Assembly (NCBI RefSeq): GCF_014109825.1
Contig: NZ_CP059576.1
Coordinates: forward strand, 1,287,001 to 1,351,000
Origin: Legionella sp. PC997
GTDB lineage: Bacteria; Pseudomonadota; Gammaproteobacteria; Legionellales; Legionellaceae
Reading direction: 5' to 3'
Length of the DNA: 64,000 nt
Notes under the pieces: model-generated
Seen by the model: only the letters and a program-made list of their open reading frames with translations
Told to the model about the DNA's origin: nothing
Databases searched by the model: none
Shown here: piece after piece, positions 1-9,060 of the stretch
Layout of the letters: the number at the start of each line of letters is the position of its first letter
Numbering within the stretch: position 1 is the first letter of the stretch
Made by a program: the position numbers and the translations under genes

Positions 1-176
1 CATGTATTGCAACACTAAATAACTTATTAGCAGCACTGTCTGTGATCATAATATCAATAGGATTGGCTACAGTTTCATATTTTTTCTTTGAAAGGCCCAT
101 CCAGCGTTATGGACGAGTGGTTGTGGCAAGGTTATCCGAAGAAAAAGTGTTACCTTCCAGTTCCATGGCTACCTAA
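1..176 (+). CDS. Acyltransferase 3 family protein, C-terminal end (partial)
   Basis: Only the last 57 codons lie in the window; the reading frame is open to the left edge and stops at TAA 174-176. The translation shows a hydrophobic helix (LLAALSVIIISIGLATVSYF) followed by FFFERPIQRYG. This is the usual ending of OafA/YrhL-type membrane acyltransferases, where the last transmembrane helix is followed by an F-E-R/K-P motif. Such enzymes acylate surface sugars such as O-antigen in the inner membrane. The substrate cannot be inferred from the tail. Confidence 0.7.
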   Translation, partial: CIATLNNLLAALSVIIISIGLATVSYFFFERPIQRYGRVVVARLSEEKVLPSSSMAT

Positions 177-673
177 TACAAACAATAGTAAAAGTACATT
201 AAGTATTTTATTGACAATTGCTCGCTAACTAGAAAAATTTAAAATATGCGATCAATTGTCAACACCTCGTCTTTCCATTTCAATTTTTGTTTAGGCTTAT
301 AGATTTTTTTTATTAAAGAAAGAAGAAGTCGGATAGTAGACATGTTTGTTTTCTGAAATTTCCCTTAAATATTTTTTACTATTGTATGAGCATCAACAAT
401 TTGCCCATTACAATTTTTTGTTAAATGCGCCAAACAATATTTAGGACCATAAAAATATTTTTAAATCATCTTATCCGGATTTAAAAAGTACTCTTTAAGT
501 GGCAAATTAAACATAAAAATGGAGTATTTTCACGCAGAGTGAAAACTTGTCTTGAGTAATAAAAAGGAGTGGCCTTCTTGCTAAGATTTTAAGCATGATA
601 CTTTTGAAAAATGGGAAATAGGTACTTTAAATACCTATACCCACTTTGAAATACCTATAGCCCCAATAAGAGA
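177..673. other. Gene-free stretch with one copy of a dispersed repeat
   Basis: No coding region was recognised. Bases 581-619 are nearly identical to 6723-6761; the shared core is CTAAGA followed by a variable T/A run and ATGATACTTTTGAAAAA. Weaker similarity extends upstream, from about 503 here and 6637 there. Both copies lie next to large or secreted Legionella-type genes. Confidence 0.5.
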
Positions 674-2962
674 TTAATGAGAAGAAGGGGACGGAGCGTC
701 AATTTCCTTTTCGGAGCACGATGATGTGTGAGTCTCTTCATTTTCTTCAGTAAACGACAATTTGATACCTTTGGATGAAAATATACTGGAAAATTGACTT
801 AATAACTGAGCCATTCCTCCCAAACCCTCTAATTGCTCACCAAAAGATTCAATCACCGTATTTAAGGACTCAAGGGTTTCCAAATCACGATTTACCTCGT
901 CAAAATTTTGCATAGCGGCATACTTCTGCTCTAATGGGCGTATTTCTCTTAGTAATTCATCTTGTCTCCTCAGGCGTTCTTTGTATTTCCTGCTTCCATT
1001 ATTAACCACTGGAGTACTTCTTATTTCTTTCTGAAGATCAAAGAGTTCAGCTTTAGCCTCAATCAATTGTAGTTGGATATTTAGGCTTTCCAAGGCACTG
1101 GCTTTAATAAGGTCGTAGTCTAATTCTTTAACATCTACACGGGATAAAAGTTTTTCCAAATTCTCAAAATTTTGGGAAGTGGCAATATTTGCTTGTCTTT
1201 GTTGTGCTCGACTAATCTTGGAGTTTAATACCTTGGCTGCGATTTGGAGTTTTTTGTTTATCTCAACTACATTAGGATCTTGTCGCAATTTTCTTACTAT
1301 ATCTCCCAAATATTTTTCTTCTAAATGATTTATCCGCTTCATTAAAAAACGTGAACTCGGATCCTGAGCCTGAACATTCTCCAAAATATCGAGTTGGTAT
1401 TCAAAGCTGTGTATTTGGGATTCTATACGGTTTTTTTCGATATCAGTGACGGTTTCTCTTTCTAAATAGGCTTTGAGCAAAGGAATTAATTTTTTAAGAA
1501 AGTCAGCGGAGTCAATCGTTTTCTCGCGTGTCATAAAAAGCGCTTTGTATAGAGGGTGAGCTTCCTCTGCCAGGATAGAATAAACAAGAGGCAGGCCTTT
1601 ATTACTGGGCGCAAAAAGAGATGCGCCGTGTTTAATTAGAAGAGAAAGACATTCGCTCATCGGGGTAGAGGGGCTATCCAATTGCAAGCACGCATGCACT
1701 GCAGATGGAAATTGAATTTTGCGGGCAGAGACGGTTTGCTGATTGATATCGATATCACCATGCGTCAATAAAAAATCGAGCAATTTTGCATTACGTGTCT
1801 GCAGCGCAACACTCATATATTTTTCAGCACGGAGTAGGTAAAAGGCGGAAGTTAGCAAAGCAGCCAATTCAAATTTATTTTTGAAAAGTAACTCAGGTAA
1901 TAAACTGGCCTCTAATTTTTGTAGTCCGCGACGTATTTTCTCCAGCTGCGGCAAGTATTTCAATTGGATCGTTTGTTCATAGAGCAAATTAATCTCATAG
2001 GTTTTCGCCAGTAATTGCTCAATTTTTTTAGCCTGAATTTCAATAGGAGCCGTGCTTAGTTCCTGAAACTCAATACTTAATTTCTGAATTTCTTCTTCTA
2101 CTTTATGACGCGATCGATTTTGAGATGGGGCAGAGGGGTGGGCTTGCCGAGTTCTCTTTACTTCTTCTTGTTCAATTTTGGTTTGCAACAGAGGACTATC
2201 TGGTAAAGAGGCGGGATCTGGAATATCATCCATCTCCTCTGACTCAGGGGCAGCATGTGGAGTAGAAGCCAGGGGGTGGCTATTTTCAAATGGAGTAGTA
2301 TCCATTTTTCTCAGGGCACGCACCGTTGATTCATGAAATTTGAGAATTCCTGTGTAGCTTGTAGAGCGGATAAGCGGAAGGAGTTCCCTTAATATCTCAC
2401 AGGCTTCTTCTGTTATTTTTAAAATTTCAGCCGTTGACGCTTCTGTATCAAAGTATGTGCTGAGCTTTTCATCACAATCCTGGTAACGTTTTTCAAGCTC
2501 TTTAATTTTTTGGTGATGTTGTTGTCTCACCTTTTTTAATAAAGGTTCTGTATGATTTAGGGCTAAGATGAGTAATTGTTCCCTGATGTTTTTGCTGTCT
2601 ACTACCTTATAGCCATCTTCAGTCCATTTTTCGAACGCAATGTTTTGGTTTAATTGATCAAAGGCATTAAAGTACACATGGAGCCGATAGGTTTCACCAA
2701 GGTATTGAAATTCAGCCGTGTAATGATATTGACTTAACTTGGGGTTATCTCGAAATTCATTTTCATAAATACTGATGTGATGATTGTCCAATAGGAAGTT
2801 TTTTTCCCCGTCTTTTATAAGGTAATGACCTTTTGGGAGCTCAAGACGATAATAAGCGTGTTGGCTGCTTTTATTAATGCTTAATACTAATTTATGTCCA
2901 TGAGGCAATTGAACATTTGCCTCATTATAAAAAAGAAAATTAAAAAGGGTATTTTTTGCCAT
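674..2962 (-). CDS. Large coiled-coil protein with ankyrin-like segment, candidate Dot/Icm effector
   Basis: A 762-residue protein with no enzyme motif that I recognise. The N-terminal 120 residues look like a compact beta-rich domain. A Glu/Lys/Gln-rich helical segment follows at about 140-360. Residues about 375-470 resemble degenerate ankyrin repeats (LLDFLLTHGDIDINQQ and CLSLLIKHGASLFAPSNKGL). Long coiled coils fill about 480-735. The last 25 residues are rich in Glu and Ser (EENEETHTSSCSEKE), resembling the E-block plus small polar tail of many Dot/Icm substrates. The gene stands alone, with AT-rich DNA on both sides. Secretion is an inference from the tail and overall composition. Confidence 0.75.
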   Translation of the reverse strand: MAKNTLFNFLFYNEANVQLPHGHKLVLSINKSSQHAYYRLELPKGHYLIKDGEKNFLLDNHHISIYENEFRDNPKLSQYHYTAEFQYLGETYRLHVYFNAFDQLNQNIAFEKWTEDGYKVVDSKNIREQLLILALNHTEPLLKKVRQQHHQKIKELEKRYQDCDEKLSTYFDTEASTAEILKITEEACEILRELLPLIRSTSYTGILKFHESTVRALRKMDTTPFENSHPLASTPHAAPESEEMDDIPDPASLPDSPLLQTKIEQEEVKRTRQAHPSAPSQNRSRHKVEEEIQKLSIEFQELSTAPIEIQAKKIEQLLAKTYEINLLYEQTIQLKYLPQLEKIRRGLQKLEASLLPELLFKNKFELAALLTSAFYLLRAEKYMSVALQTRNAKLLDFLLTHGDIDINQQTVSARKIQFPSAVHACLQLDSPSTPMSECLSLLIKHGASLFAPSNKGLPLVYSILAEEAHPLYKALFMTREKTIDSADFLKKLIPLLKAYLERETVTDIEKNRIESQIHSFEYQLDILENVQAQDPSSRFLMKRINHLEEKYLGDIVRKLRQDPNVVEINKKLQIAAKVLNSKISRAQQRQANIATSQNFENLEKLLSRVDVKELDYDLIKASALESLNIQLQLIEAKAELFDLQKEIRSTPVVNNGSRKYKERLRRQDELLREIRPLEQKYAAMQNFDEVNRDLETLESLNTVIESFGEQLEGLGGMAQLLSQFSSIFSSKGIKLSFTEENEETHTSSCSEKEIDAPSPSSH

Positions 2963-3638
2963 TTTTTATCCTGAAATAAAGTGCGATCTGTATAAAAATT
3001 TTTTAGTAAACAAATGTATGCTTCTGGTTATTGATAATTCGAGTTGGCACTAATATATACGCTTTTATCTGCTAATAATCAATGAGTTCGGTAATGTTAT
3101 TTACTATTAATCAAAAAAAAAGACACTTTCTTGCAGAGAGATTTTGGATTTATACTCAATGGCATGGTTAAAATAAAAAATATCAAAGAACCCCTATTGG
3201 CGGAAAACCAGAAGAGGGAATTCTTAAAATTTAACGGGTAGGTTTATAAAGCTTCCCATTATCCGTTTGCTTTGCAGATAAAGAAACCAGCATTTTCTCG
3301 ATTGCCTAATATGAATTTATTTAGTGGATTTAGTAGTTAATTTAACTGCCCTAAACTTAAAGAGTGAGATGATTTGAAGTAATATATATATTGGAAGTGT
3401 TAGTAAGTCTTATGGACACCTTGATACTCTGTGGTGAGATAATGAAAATGCTTATCTATTATAAGTAAGAGTTGGTGTAATACCTCCATAGAATATTTTA
3501 AAAAAATTTTTAGTAATCTGTAGATGACAACATCTAACTTTTTATGCCTTCACACCCCGCCTTGCTGCAACCCATTCTACAAGAGGAGGCATTTATGTCT
3601 AGAGCGTTTTTAGTATAAGGAAAAGCTTTGCCTGATGG
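2963..3638. other. Non-coding stretch upstream of the intron remnant
   Basis: About 680 bases without a supportable gene. The first 100 bases must carry the promoter of the leftward coiled-coil gene. The last 100 bases (from about 3540) probably belong to the decayed group II intron whose domain V follows, but no reverse transcriptase frame survives here. Confidence 0.4.
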
Positions 3639-3713
3639 GAGCCGTATGAGTCGAGAGATTCACGTACGGTTCTGAGAGGGGCGGGCGGGGAAGTTCCGCC
3701 GGTCTATTCACCC
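3639..3713 (+). mobile_element. Group II intron 3' remnant (domains V and VI)
   Basis: Bases 3639-3672 fold into a textbook domain V. An 8-bp lower stem (GAGCCGTA with TACGGTTC) is followed by a 2-base CG bulge on the 3' side, then a 6-bp upper stem (TGAGTC with GATTCA) capped by the GNRA loop GAGA. The next bases form a GC-rich domain VI-like hairpin (CGGGCGGGG with CCGCC) and end in TCTATTCACC, a typical bacterial group II intron 3' end. No intron-encoded protein lies upstream, so this is a truncated, inactive copy. Confidence 0.85.
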
Positions 3714-3812
3714 AAATTCGAACTGGGGTTTTTTCCAACAAATTAGCACTTAATAATAGGTCAGCCCTCAATTATCTCTTAACTGTGTGTCCAGATCATC
3801 CATTAGACCGCG

Positions 3813-5738
3813 TTATATGTGGTTTTTAGTCTCGGTCTCTGATTTAATTTCATCCTCAAAATGTTCCGTATAATAGTAGGTAGGTTGATAAGTTGGACAA
3901 TAAGCGAAAAAAGCTTGGCTAGGATACCAAAAAGATGGAGTTACTGATGCAGGCATATACGGAGACTCCATAGTAGGTTGAGTCGGTGATTTTTCCTCTT
4001 TGGTTCTCAAATGGGTAGAATTTGTCTCAACTGGAGGATTATATAAACCAGATTTAGGTTTATATTCAACAGCCTTGGGATTCATTTTGCCTGTTGTTTT
4101 AGGTTGAGAAGCATTCGAGGTTAAATCTTCTTGTGTAACCGAAGTAGTTGTTGTAAAAATCACATTATTATCGGAAGACCGTAAGCTTGAATGGATAGCA
4201 GTAATCGCATTAACTGGTGCATTTACTTTTCCAATTTCCCCAGGTCTCTGTTTATTCTGCTGGGTCGGTTCAAAAATAGTTATTTTCTTTGGCTCATTTT
4301 TTATTGTTCTTTTCGAAATGACCGAATTTGAGCCATCCATGTACCCTTTTGGATTCCAATAAGGGCTAACCCTGATGATATATTTATCTTGCCACTTATA
4401 TTGTAAACTCCTTACCGCTTCATAAACAGCGTTTTTAACCGGAGAGAAAAATTGGACGTCATTCATGTCTCTCGGAGTCAATTTACCGAAGGCTACATGA
4501 GTCCCACCCCCATGCGAGACCATAATTTTTGTTTCCTCATCTTCCCAATTTTCAACAACATCTCCTATTATCCCTTCGACCGCGTTTTTAGGCGCACCAT
4601 GTAAGTCTATGGTAGTTCTAGAAGATTTTACATTTTCAGAGTAAACAGAGTCTTTAATGTGCTTACTTATCTTACTATTGAGGCCATATTTTTGAAGATA
4701 ATATTCCATCAATGTGATATTAGGAAGATACATATTTAATGTCAAACCTAATTCTAACATTACTGTTATACCCTCTTTATTAGGTTCCATAGAGTGCAAC
4801 ATACGAAAGTAGTTATCAATATTGATAATCGCTTTATGGGTTTTAAAGACCTCCAAGGCAATTTCGTGTTTTCCTACTTCACATAATCTTTTAAAAATCC
4901 TAAAAAGGACATCCTTTGAAGCGGAAGTGAAATTAGTATAGGCATTATTATAAATTGCAAAAATAAGATCCCAATCTAAATGCTTTTCACCAAGCAAATT
5001 AACTATTACTTGATCATGGACTGCAGGATAGTTTAGCGCTGTCGGAAGATAAAGAAAGTTATAATATTTAGTTTTCATGTCCGCAAGAGATAACATTTTG
5101 AATTCATCGACATGAATGGTTACGGACTCCTCAAAATTTGAATATATTTTTTTATTGAATAAAGGAGATGGAAATAGATTTATAATGGTTTGTAATTTAG
5201 GATTTGGACACTGTTTATGCTGGGGCTTTATATTTGTAGGCATTTTTTTATGCTGAGGTTTCTCTCCTCTTTCGGATTTATTAGCTTGCTGATGACTCTT
5301 ATTGATCCTTGTATTTTCAGATTCAAAAAATTGTTTCATCTCTTCGCTGTAATTTTTTAATGTTCTAATTTGACGTGTACCATTTTTTAAATTACCTTCT
5401 TTGAGAGCGGTAAAGCTAACTTTATGCAACTCATCGTTTGATACAAAGAGTAGGCAAAACAGGTTGTACATCTGCTCGATGCGAGTGTAAATGGCTATAT
5501 CGTTTGTCTTCTTCGCATCCGTAGCTAAATGTTTAATTAATTCTGTCAGCATCGCTGCATCAGGAGCTAGTTTGTCACTCGCCATTTCTATTAAAACCTT
5601 CGTCTTTGAAACCGAATCCACTGCCTCCGTTAAAAACTTGTCTTTATAACGTATAAATAATTTCGACTCATAATCTACTTTCCCTATATCAAACGTATGC
5701 CACGCAGAATATAATTGCTTTATTAGGTCATTAAGCAT
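3813..5738 (-). CDS. PPR-like helical protein with Smr-like domain, candidate effector
   Basis: About 641 residues. The N-terminal 130 residues are helical and are followed by a basic linker. Residues about 225-370 form helical pairs reminiscent of pentatricopeptide repeats (segment FRIFKRLCEVGKHEIALEVF). Residues about 380-470 match the Smr domain, with DLHG followed by KIMVSHGGGTHVAFG, comparable to the D-L-H-G and H-G-x-G motifs of Smr nucleases. The C-terminal 180 residues are low-complexity and rich in Pro, Ser, Thr and Tyr. An ATG lies four codons upstream (5750), but the ATG at 5738 is preceded by AGG at good spacing and is preferred. A PPR plus Smr layout is mostly organellar; RNA binding or cleavage is an inference. 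Confidence 0.65.
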   Translation of the reverse strand: MLNDLIKQLYSAWHTFDIGKVDYESKLFIRYKDKFLTEAVDSVSKTKVLIEMASDKLAPDAAMLTELIKHLATDAKKTNDIAIYTRIEQMYNLFCLLFVSNDELHKVSFTALKEGNLKNGTRQIRTLKNYSEEMKQFFESENTRINKSHQQANKSERGEKPQHKKMPTNIKPQHKQCPNPKLQTIINLFPSPLFNKKIYSNFEESVTIHVDEFKMLSLADMKTKYYNFLYLPTALNYPAVHDQVIVNLLGEKHLDWDLIFAIYNNAYTNFTSASKDVLFRIFKRLCEVGKHEIALEVFKTHKAIINIDNYFRMLHSMEPNKEGITVMLELGLTLNMYLPNITLMEYYLQKYGLNSKISKHIKDSVYSENVKSSRTTIDLHGAPKNAVEGIIGDVVENWEDEETKIMVSHGGGTHVAFGKLTPRDMNDVQFFSPVKNAVYEAVRSLQYKWQDKYIIRVSPYWNPKGYMDGSNSVISKRTIKNEPKKITIFEPTQQNKQRPGEIGKVNAPVNAITAIHSSLRSSDNNVIFTTTTSVTQEDLTSNASQPKTTGKMNPKAVEYKPKSGLYNPPVETNSTHLRTKEEKSPTQPTMESPYMPASVTPSFWYPSQAFFAYCPTYQPTYYYTEHFEDEIKSETETKNHI

Positions 5739-5784
5739 AACTAGCCTCATATTTCTAAAACATAACTACTGTACTATATCTGTA

Positions 5785-5798
5785 GGCTCTGTTGCAAA
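5785..5798. repeat. Possible IS6-family terminal inverted repeat, solitary
   Basis: GGCTCTGTTGCAAA matches the usual ends of IS6/IS26-type elements. No matching second end and no transposase were seen nearby, so at most this is a scar. The match is short. Confidence 0.35.
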
Positions 5799-5846
5799 AG
5801 GATTCAATTCTGGCATTTAAATCAAAAGGGGTCTGACCTCGAATAA

Positions 5847-5900
5847 AGAACTGGCGAACTTAAAGCGACTCGTTATTTTTTAAATCTTGATAGGGCTTAA
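5847..5900 (+). pseudogene. Fic family protein, 3' end remnant (copy 1)
   Basis: The frame reads RTGELKATRYFLNLDRA then stop. This matches the extreme C-terminus (winged-helix end) of Fic/DOC family proteins and is almost the same as the end of the longer Fic remnant at 19423-20008 (RTGQLKAPRYFLNLD). Nothing of the upstream Fic gene survives here. The bases that follow also match the second copy, so both belong to one duplicated module. Confidence 0.65.
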
Positions 5901-6006
5901 ATGGAGTTTGTTGAATTGGGTACGTAGTGAGTGCCCAATCTAAGTGCCTCGCAGGGAGTTCCAAAATGGAACTTACTGAGCTTATAATTTGCCAGACATT
6001 GTAAAA

Positions 6007-6426
6007 TTATATTTGTTCTTTATTTATAGTTGGTATCGCAATTACTTCAGCAGACTTAATTACTCCCCAACACTTCAAAACATAATCAGTAATAAGCTGC
6101 ATGGGTTTTCTTAATCGTTTAATATCAACAATAATATACCCAGCAGTCACATCATTACTTATCTTATGGTTCATTAAACGCTTTAAAGCATAAGTTGGGA
6201 TATCCAGACTTTCTATGAATAGAGAGTCCACTATTATCTTCGTATTGTCGCGCAGCAAAATTGAATAGGGCACGTATTTTATAGCCAAATTGACATAGGC
6301 TTTACCACATTCTGGCCTAGCAAGCGTAGCTCGTATTAGACGAAGTCGTAACAGGAAAATAATCTTCAATAAAAGCCGATACCCCCAATAGATTTTTACA
6401 TACAACCAAAAAATAGTGTGGAGCAA
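6007..6426 (-). pseudogene. Tyrosine recombinase (integrase) C-terminal remnant (copy 1)
   Basis: An open frame of 139 codons, of which only the C-terminal 75 or so resemble a phage-type integrase: ESLDIPTYALKRLMNHK, then DVTAGYI and RLRKPMQLITDYVLK. These correspond to the LKxLLxHxxxxxTxxYI region and tail of tyrosine recombinases. The region that should carry the HxxR box is degraded (LLRDNTKIIVDSL), and the N-terminal half is unrelated hydrophobic sequence. I read it as a broken gene. It faces the Fic remnant at 5847-5900, the same arrangement as at 19.4-20.3 kb. Confidence 0.7.
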
Positions 6427-6918
6427 TTAAAAGTCATTTGACCGGATTTTCTCATAAAACAGAAACTTAGGAATGCCAACTATTTAATTCTTCTTTTTGG
6501 AGAGGCTTTGCCGTCATTTCTAGCAAGCGTAGTCCAAATTAGCGTTGGGTTATGTTGAGGCCCCAAAAACCCGTATTACGCTTTCGCTAATACGGGCTAC
6601 GGTACTACGGAACTGGATTTATAAATGTGTACAAATCAAACATAAAAGTGGTGTATTTCGGGGCAGCGTAGGAACTTGAGTATGGAAACAACCTATTTGC
6701 TAATAGATAGAGTGTTTTTTTGCTAAGAATTTAAATATGATACTTTTGAAAAACGGGAAATGGGGGGGGGTAAAATTCTATACCCCGCAACAATGGTGTG
6801 CTAATTTTACTCAGATAAAGAGCTGAGTTAATAACGGCCATAAGCTATTTTTTCTTGAAATAATAAAAGTATTAATATATTTTGGGATTGATGACAATAA
6901 TAAAAGGATGTCAATGTA
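6427..6918. other. Intergenic stretch with hairpin repeat, dispersed repeat and G tract
   Basis: No gene seen. It holds a hairpin (6570-6596), the second copy of the dispersed repeat (6723-6761) and a run of nine G at 6762-6770. The promoter of the following secreted-protein gene must lie in its last 150 bases. Confidence 0.5.
6570..6596. repeat. REP-like hairpin element
   Basis: CCCGTATTA and TAATACGGG form a perfect 9-bp stem around a 9-base loop, followed by GCTAC. The GTAGCCCG(G/T)ATTAGCG core recurs in hairpins at 9863-9895 and 23203-23281, so this belongs to a family of intergenic hairpin repeats in this genome. Confidence 0.6.
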
Positions 6919-7575
6919 ATGAAAAGATTAATGCCCGCTTTAGGATTGTTAGTAACCAGTTGCGTTGGTTTTGCAGATAACTTAGCGCAAAATCACTTAT
7001 CTTATACGGATGTGCAATTATGTACAAACGCCTATAATGAACTCTGGTTTAGTTTTGAGACCATTAAATCAGACATGCGTAATTCCCCACCTGCTGATCA
7101 GGTTCCTGTATTCACAGCAGCATTTACCCCAGTGCTGGCCCCAGATTTCCAATTCAGTATTTTCAATCTACCACTTCCTCCTGACTACACTACTATTTCG
7201 CCACCAATTCAGGTAACTGGAGTTAGTGATTTGGCAAATGTTGCTGCATATGGTATTGGAAATTACGGTGAACATCATGTAGCTACCCCATTTAGCGTTA
7301 AAGAGATATCTTCGTCACTTATAAACCTAACACATGTATACAGAATGACAACAAGAGATGTGGATTATACGCGCGATGCCGCTGTTGAAGGTGGATGTAC
7401 GGTATACATATCTCAAAAAGAGGCTGTCTGTACCGTTACAAGTACTGCTGCTTTGAACTTTAAACGAGTAGCGGTACTGAACAGTATAGTCGATCATGTG
7501 GTTTCTGCCTATACTATCCCAGCTCCTCAATGTGCTTCGTGGATATCTGCTCCTTTCACATCTTATGTGCAGTAA
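6919..7575 (+). CDS. Secreted protein of unknown function
   Basis: 218 residues starting with a clear Sec signal peptide (MKRLMPALGLLVTSCVGFA, probable cleavage before DN). The mature part is Thr/Ser/Pro/Val-rich with four cysteines and no domain that I recognise; it could be an extracellular or periplasmic beta-rich protein. AGGA lies about 10 bases before the ATG. A tract of nine G lies about 150 bases upstream. The gene stands alone. Confidence 0.75.
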   Translation: MKRLMPALGLLVTSCVGFADNLAQNHLSYTDVQLCTNAYNELWFSFETIKSDMRNSPPADQVPVFTAAFTPVLAPDFQFSIFNLPLPPDYTTISPPIQVTGVSDLANVAAYGIGNYGEHHVATPFSVKEISSSLINLTHVYRMTTRDVDYTRDAAVEGGCTVYISQKEAVCTVTSTAALNFKRVAVLNSIVDHVVSAYTIPAPQCASWISAPFTSYVQ

Positions 7576-7594
7576 AATTACACTCTAATAGCTA

Positions 7595-7614
7595 GGTGGG
7601 ATTGAAGTCCCACC
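7595..7614 (+). terminator. Stem-loop after the secreted-protein gene
   Basis: GGTGGGA and TCCCACC form a perfect 7-bp stem with a 6-base loop, 20 bases after the stop codon. No U-run follows, so it is either a non-canonical terminator or an mRNA-stabilising hairpin. Confidence 0.45.
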
Positions 7615-7987
7615 ATGTGTCGCAGTATCCATAAAACCAACTTAACTCGTGTCCCATTGGTTTGTGCTATCTGAATCTGTTTTCTTAGAAGGTTTTCGGG
7701 TTTAGTTCCACTTAAATCCATACGTACGTCTCCCATTTTTGCTTACCACCTTTCGGCAACAACAGCAATAATGAGGCAACGCCACAATTTACATACTTAT
7801 TTAGGGATGGCTTCGGGGGATTTGAAGATAGATTAAATCTGAGGCTTAGATAATTATCATTGAGGTGACACAGTTAGATGAACACCCTCATTGGTCCCCA
7901 ATGATTGGGACAAATTTAGAAAATTGCCGTAATGAGTTCAGTAGTTATATAATTAATTCACTTTCTATAGTACACGTTCTATCCTGA
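7615..7987. other. Gene-free stretch
   Basis: About 370 bases with many stops in all frames on both strands. I looked for transposase fragments and found nothing convincing. Confidence 0.4.
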
Positions 7988-9040
7988 TTACCCCATCCTG
8001 GGGGTTGACTTAAGCTTCTCTGCATTATCAGAGGTATTTTCTGATGCGGAGGTTATAACCTCTTGCCTCATACCTTTAACTGCTTCTTTCATTTGATGTT
8101 GATTCAACGCAGAGTTATTCTTCAGCAAACGATCTTCACACTTTGTAGCCTCTTTGATGCGACCTACTTCACGATGACCAGACGCCATAGACATTAATAC
8201 CCCAGAGAGTTGATCCGGGTATCTTTTTTCAACCATATCTAAAAACGTATCTTGTTTTTTATTTTCTGGATATTGTTTGACACCAATACCGTACGCCATC
8301 GCCTGTAATACCCTGGGTAAATGATCTTTATTATCCTTTTCAATCTGGCGCAAAAACACCTTAGCCTCTTTATCTTGTCCCTGTTGACCCAATCCTTGTG
8401 CTATCCCCCACTCTACTGAAAGCACAGACTCAGGAAAGGTCTTTTTTGTATGGTCAAGGAGTTCATAGGCAAGTTTATTATGCCCCCCCATAACGAAGCC
8501 CCCTGCAGAACGCTCCAATACTACATCTAGGTTATTTGTATTATCTCTAATATCATTTTCTCTAACCATAGCTATATGATCTAACGTTTTTTGCATATTA
8601 CCATGGTGAGCAATTCCTTCTCCTGTTCGCCCCAGCACCCTAGGCAACATTTCAGCAGGATAGTCAGTTTTAACTTTTCCAATAAAATCATAAGCCGATT
8701 TAATATTGTTAACAGCAAAACCGAATGCCATATGGGAAAGTACCTCAGGTAGTGCTTCTTTATGCTGCTCATAATACTGAGGATCATTAAACCGATTTAA
8801 TAAATTGTTAGCCGCTTCCTGATCTCCGCTTAAACCAAACCCCTTTGCCATTTCTTTTAACATGTTATGGATTGTAGTTAAATTTTCTTCTTGAGCTGTA
8901 ATTTTTCTTTTTCTTAGTTCTACTAAACGCTTTGATATTGCATGTTCTGTCCAATAAGCAGTTTCTGTATTTAATGGATTAGGGCTTCCTAGCAGTTGAT
9001 GGTTTATTGGTTCAATATCCATTTCAGTTCGAATTTGCAT
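7988..9040 (-). CDS. Helical repeat protein (degenerate 35-residue repeats), paralogue of the upstream gene
   Basis: About 350 residues, made of roughly seven degenerate helical repeats of the same kind as in the gene just upstream (9061-9654). Each repeat resembles A-x-G-F/I-x-x-x-G followed by A-x-x-L/F-L and a P-x-x-L-P/S-x-V-L end. The spacing suggests TPR/PPR-like helix pairs. The listed frame can begin at GTG 9049, but the ATG at 9040 is preferred because GGGG sits at usable distance. The N- and C-terminal 60 residues are non-repetitive. No catalytic motif was seen. Its role is unknown; a scaffold or effector is possible. Confidence 0.65.
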   Translation of the reverse strand: MQIRTEMDIEPINHQLLGSPNPLNTETAYWTEHAISKRLVELRKRKITAQEENLTTIHNMLKEMAKGFGLSGDQEAANNLLNRFNDPQYYEQHKEALPEVLSHMAFGFAVNNIKSAYDFIGKVKTDYPAEMLPRVLGRTGEGIAHHGNMQKTLDHIAMVRENDIRDNTNNLDVVLERSAGGFVMGGHNKLAYELLDHTKKTFPESVLSVEWGIAQGLGQQGQDKEAKVFLRQIEKDNKDHLPRVLQAMAYGIGVKQYPENKKQDTFLDMVEKRYPDQLSGVLMSMASGHREVGRIKEATKCEDRLLKNNSALNQHQMKEAVKGMRQEVITSASENTSDNAEKLKSTPRMG

Positions 9041-9060
9041 CTCGAGCACCCCAAAAAATA

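Noticed and set aside
7615..7987. Possible transposase fragments after the secreted-protein gene
   Set aside because: Short stretches such as a W...WDKFRKLP pattern looked IS-like, but stops in every frame and no consistent match.
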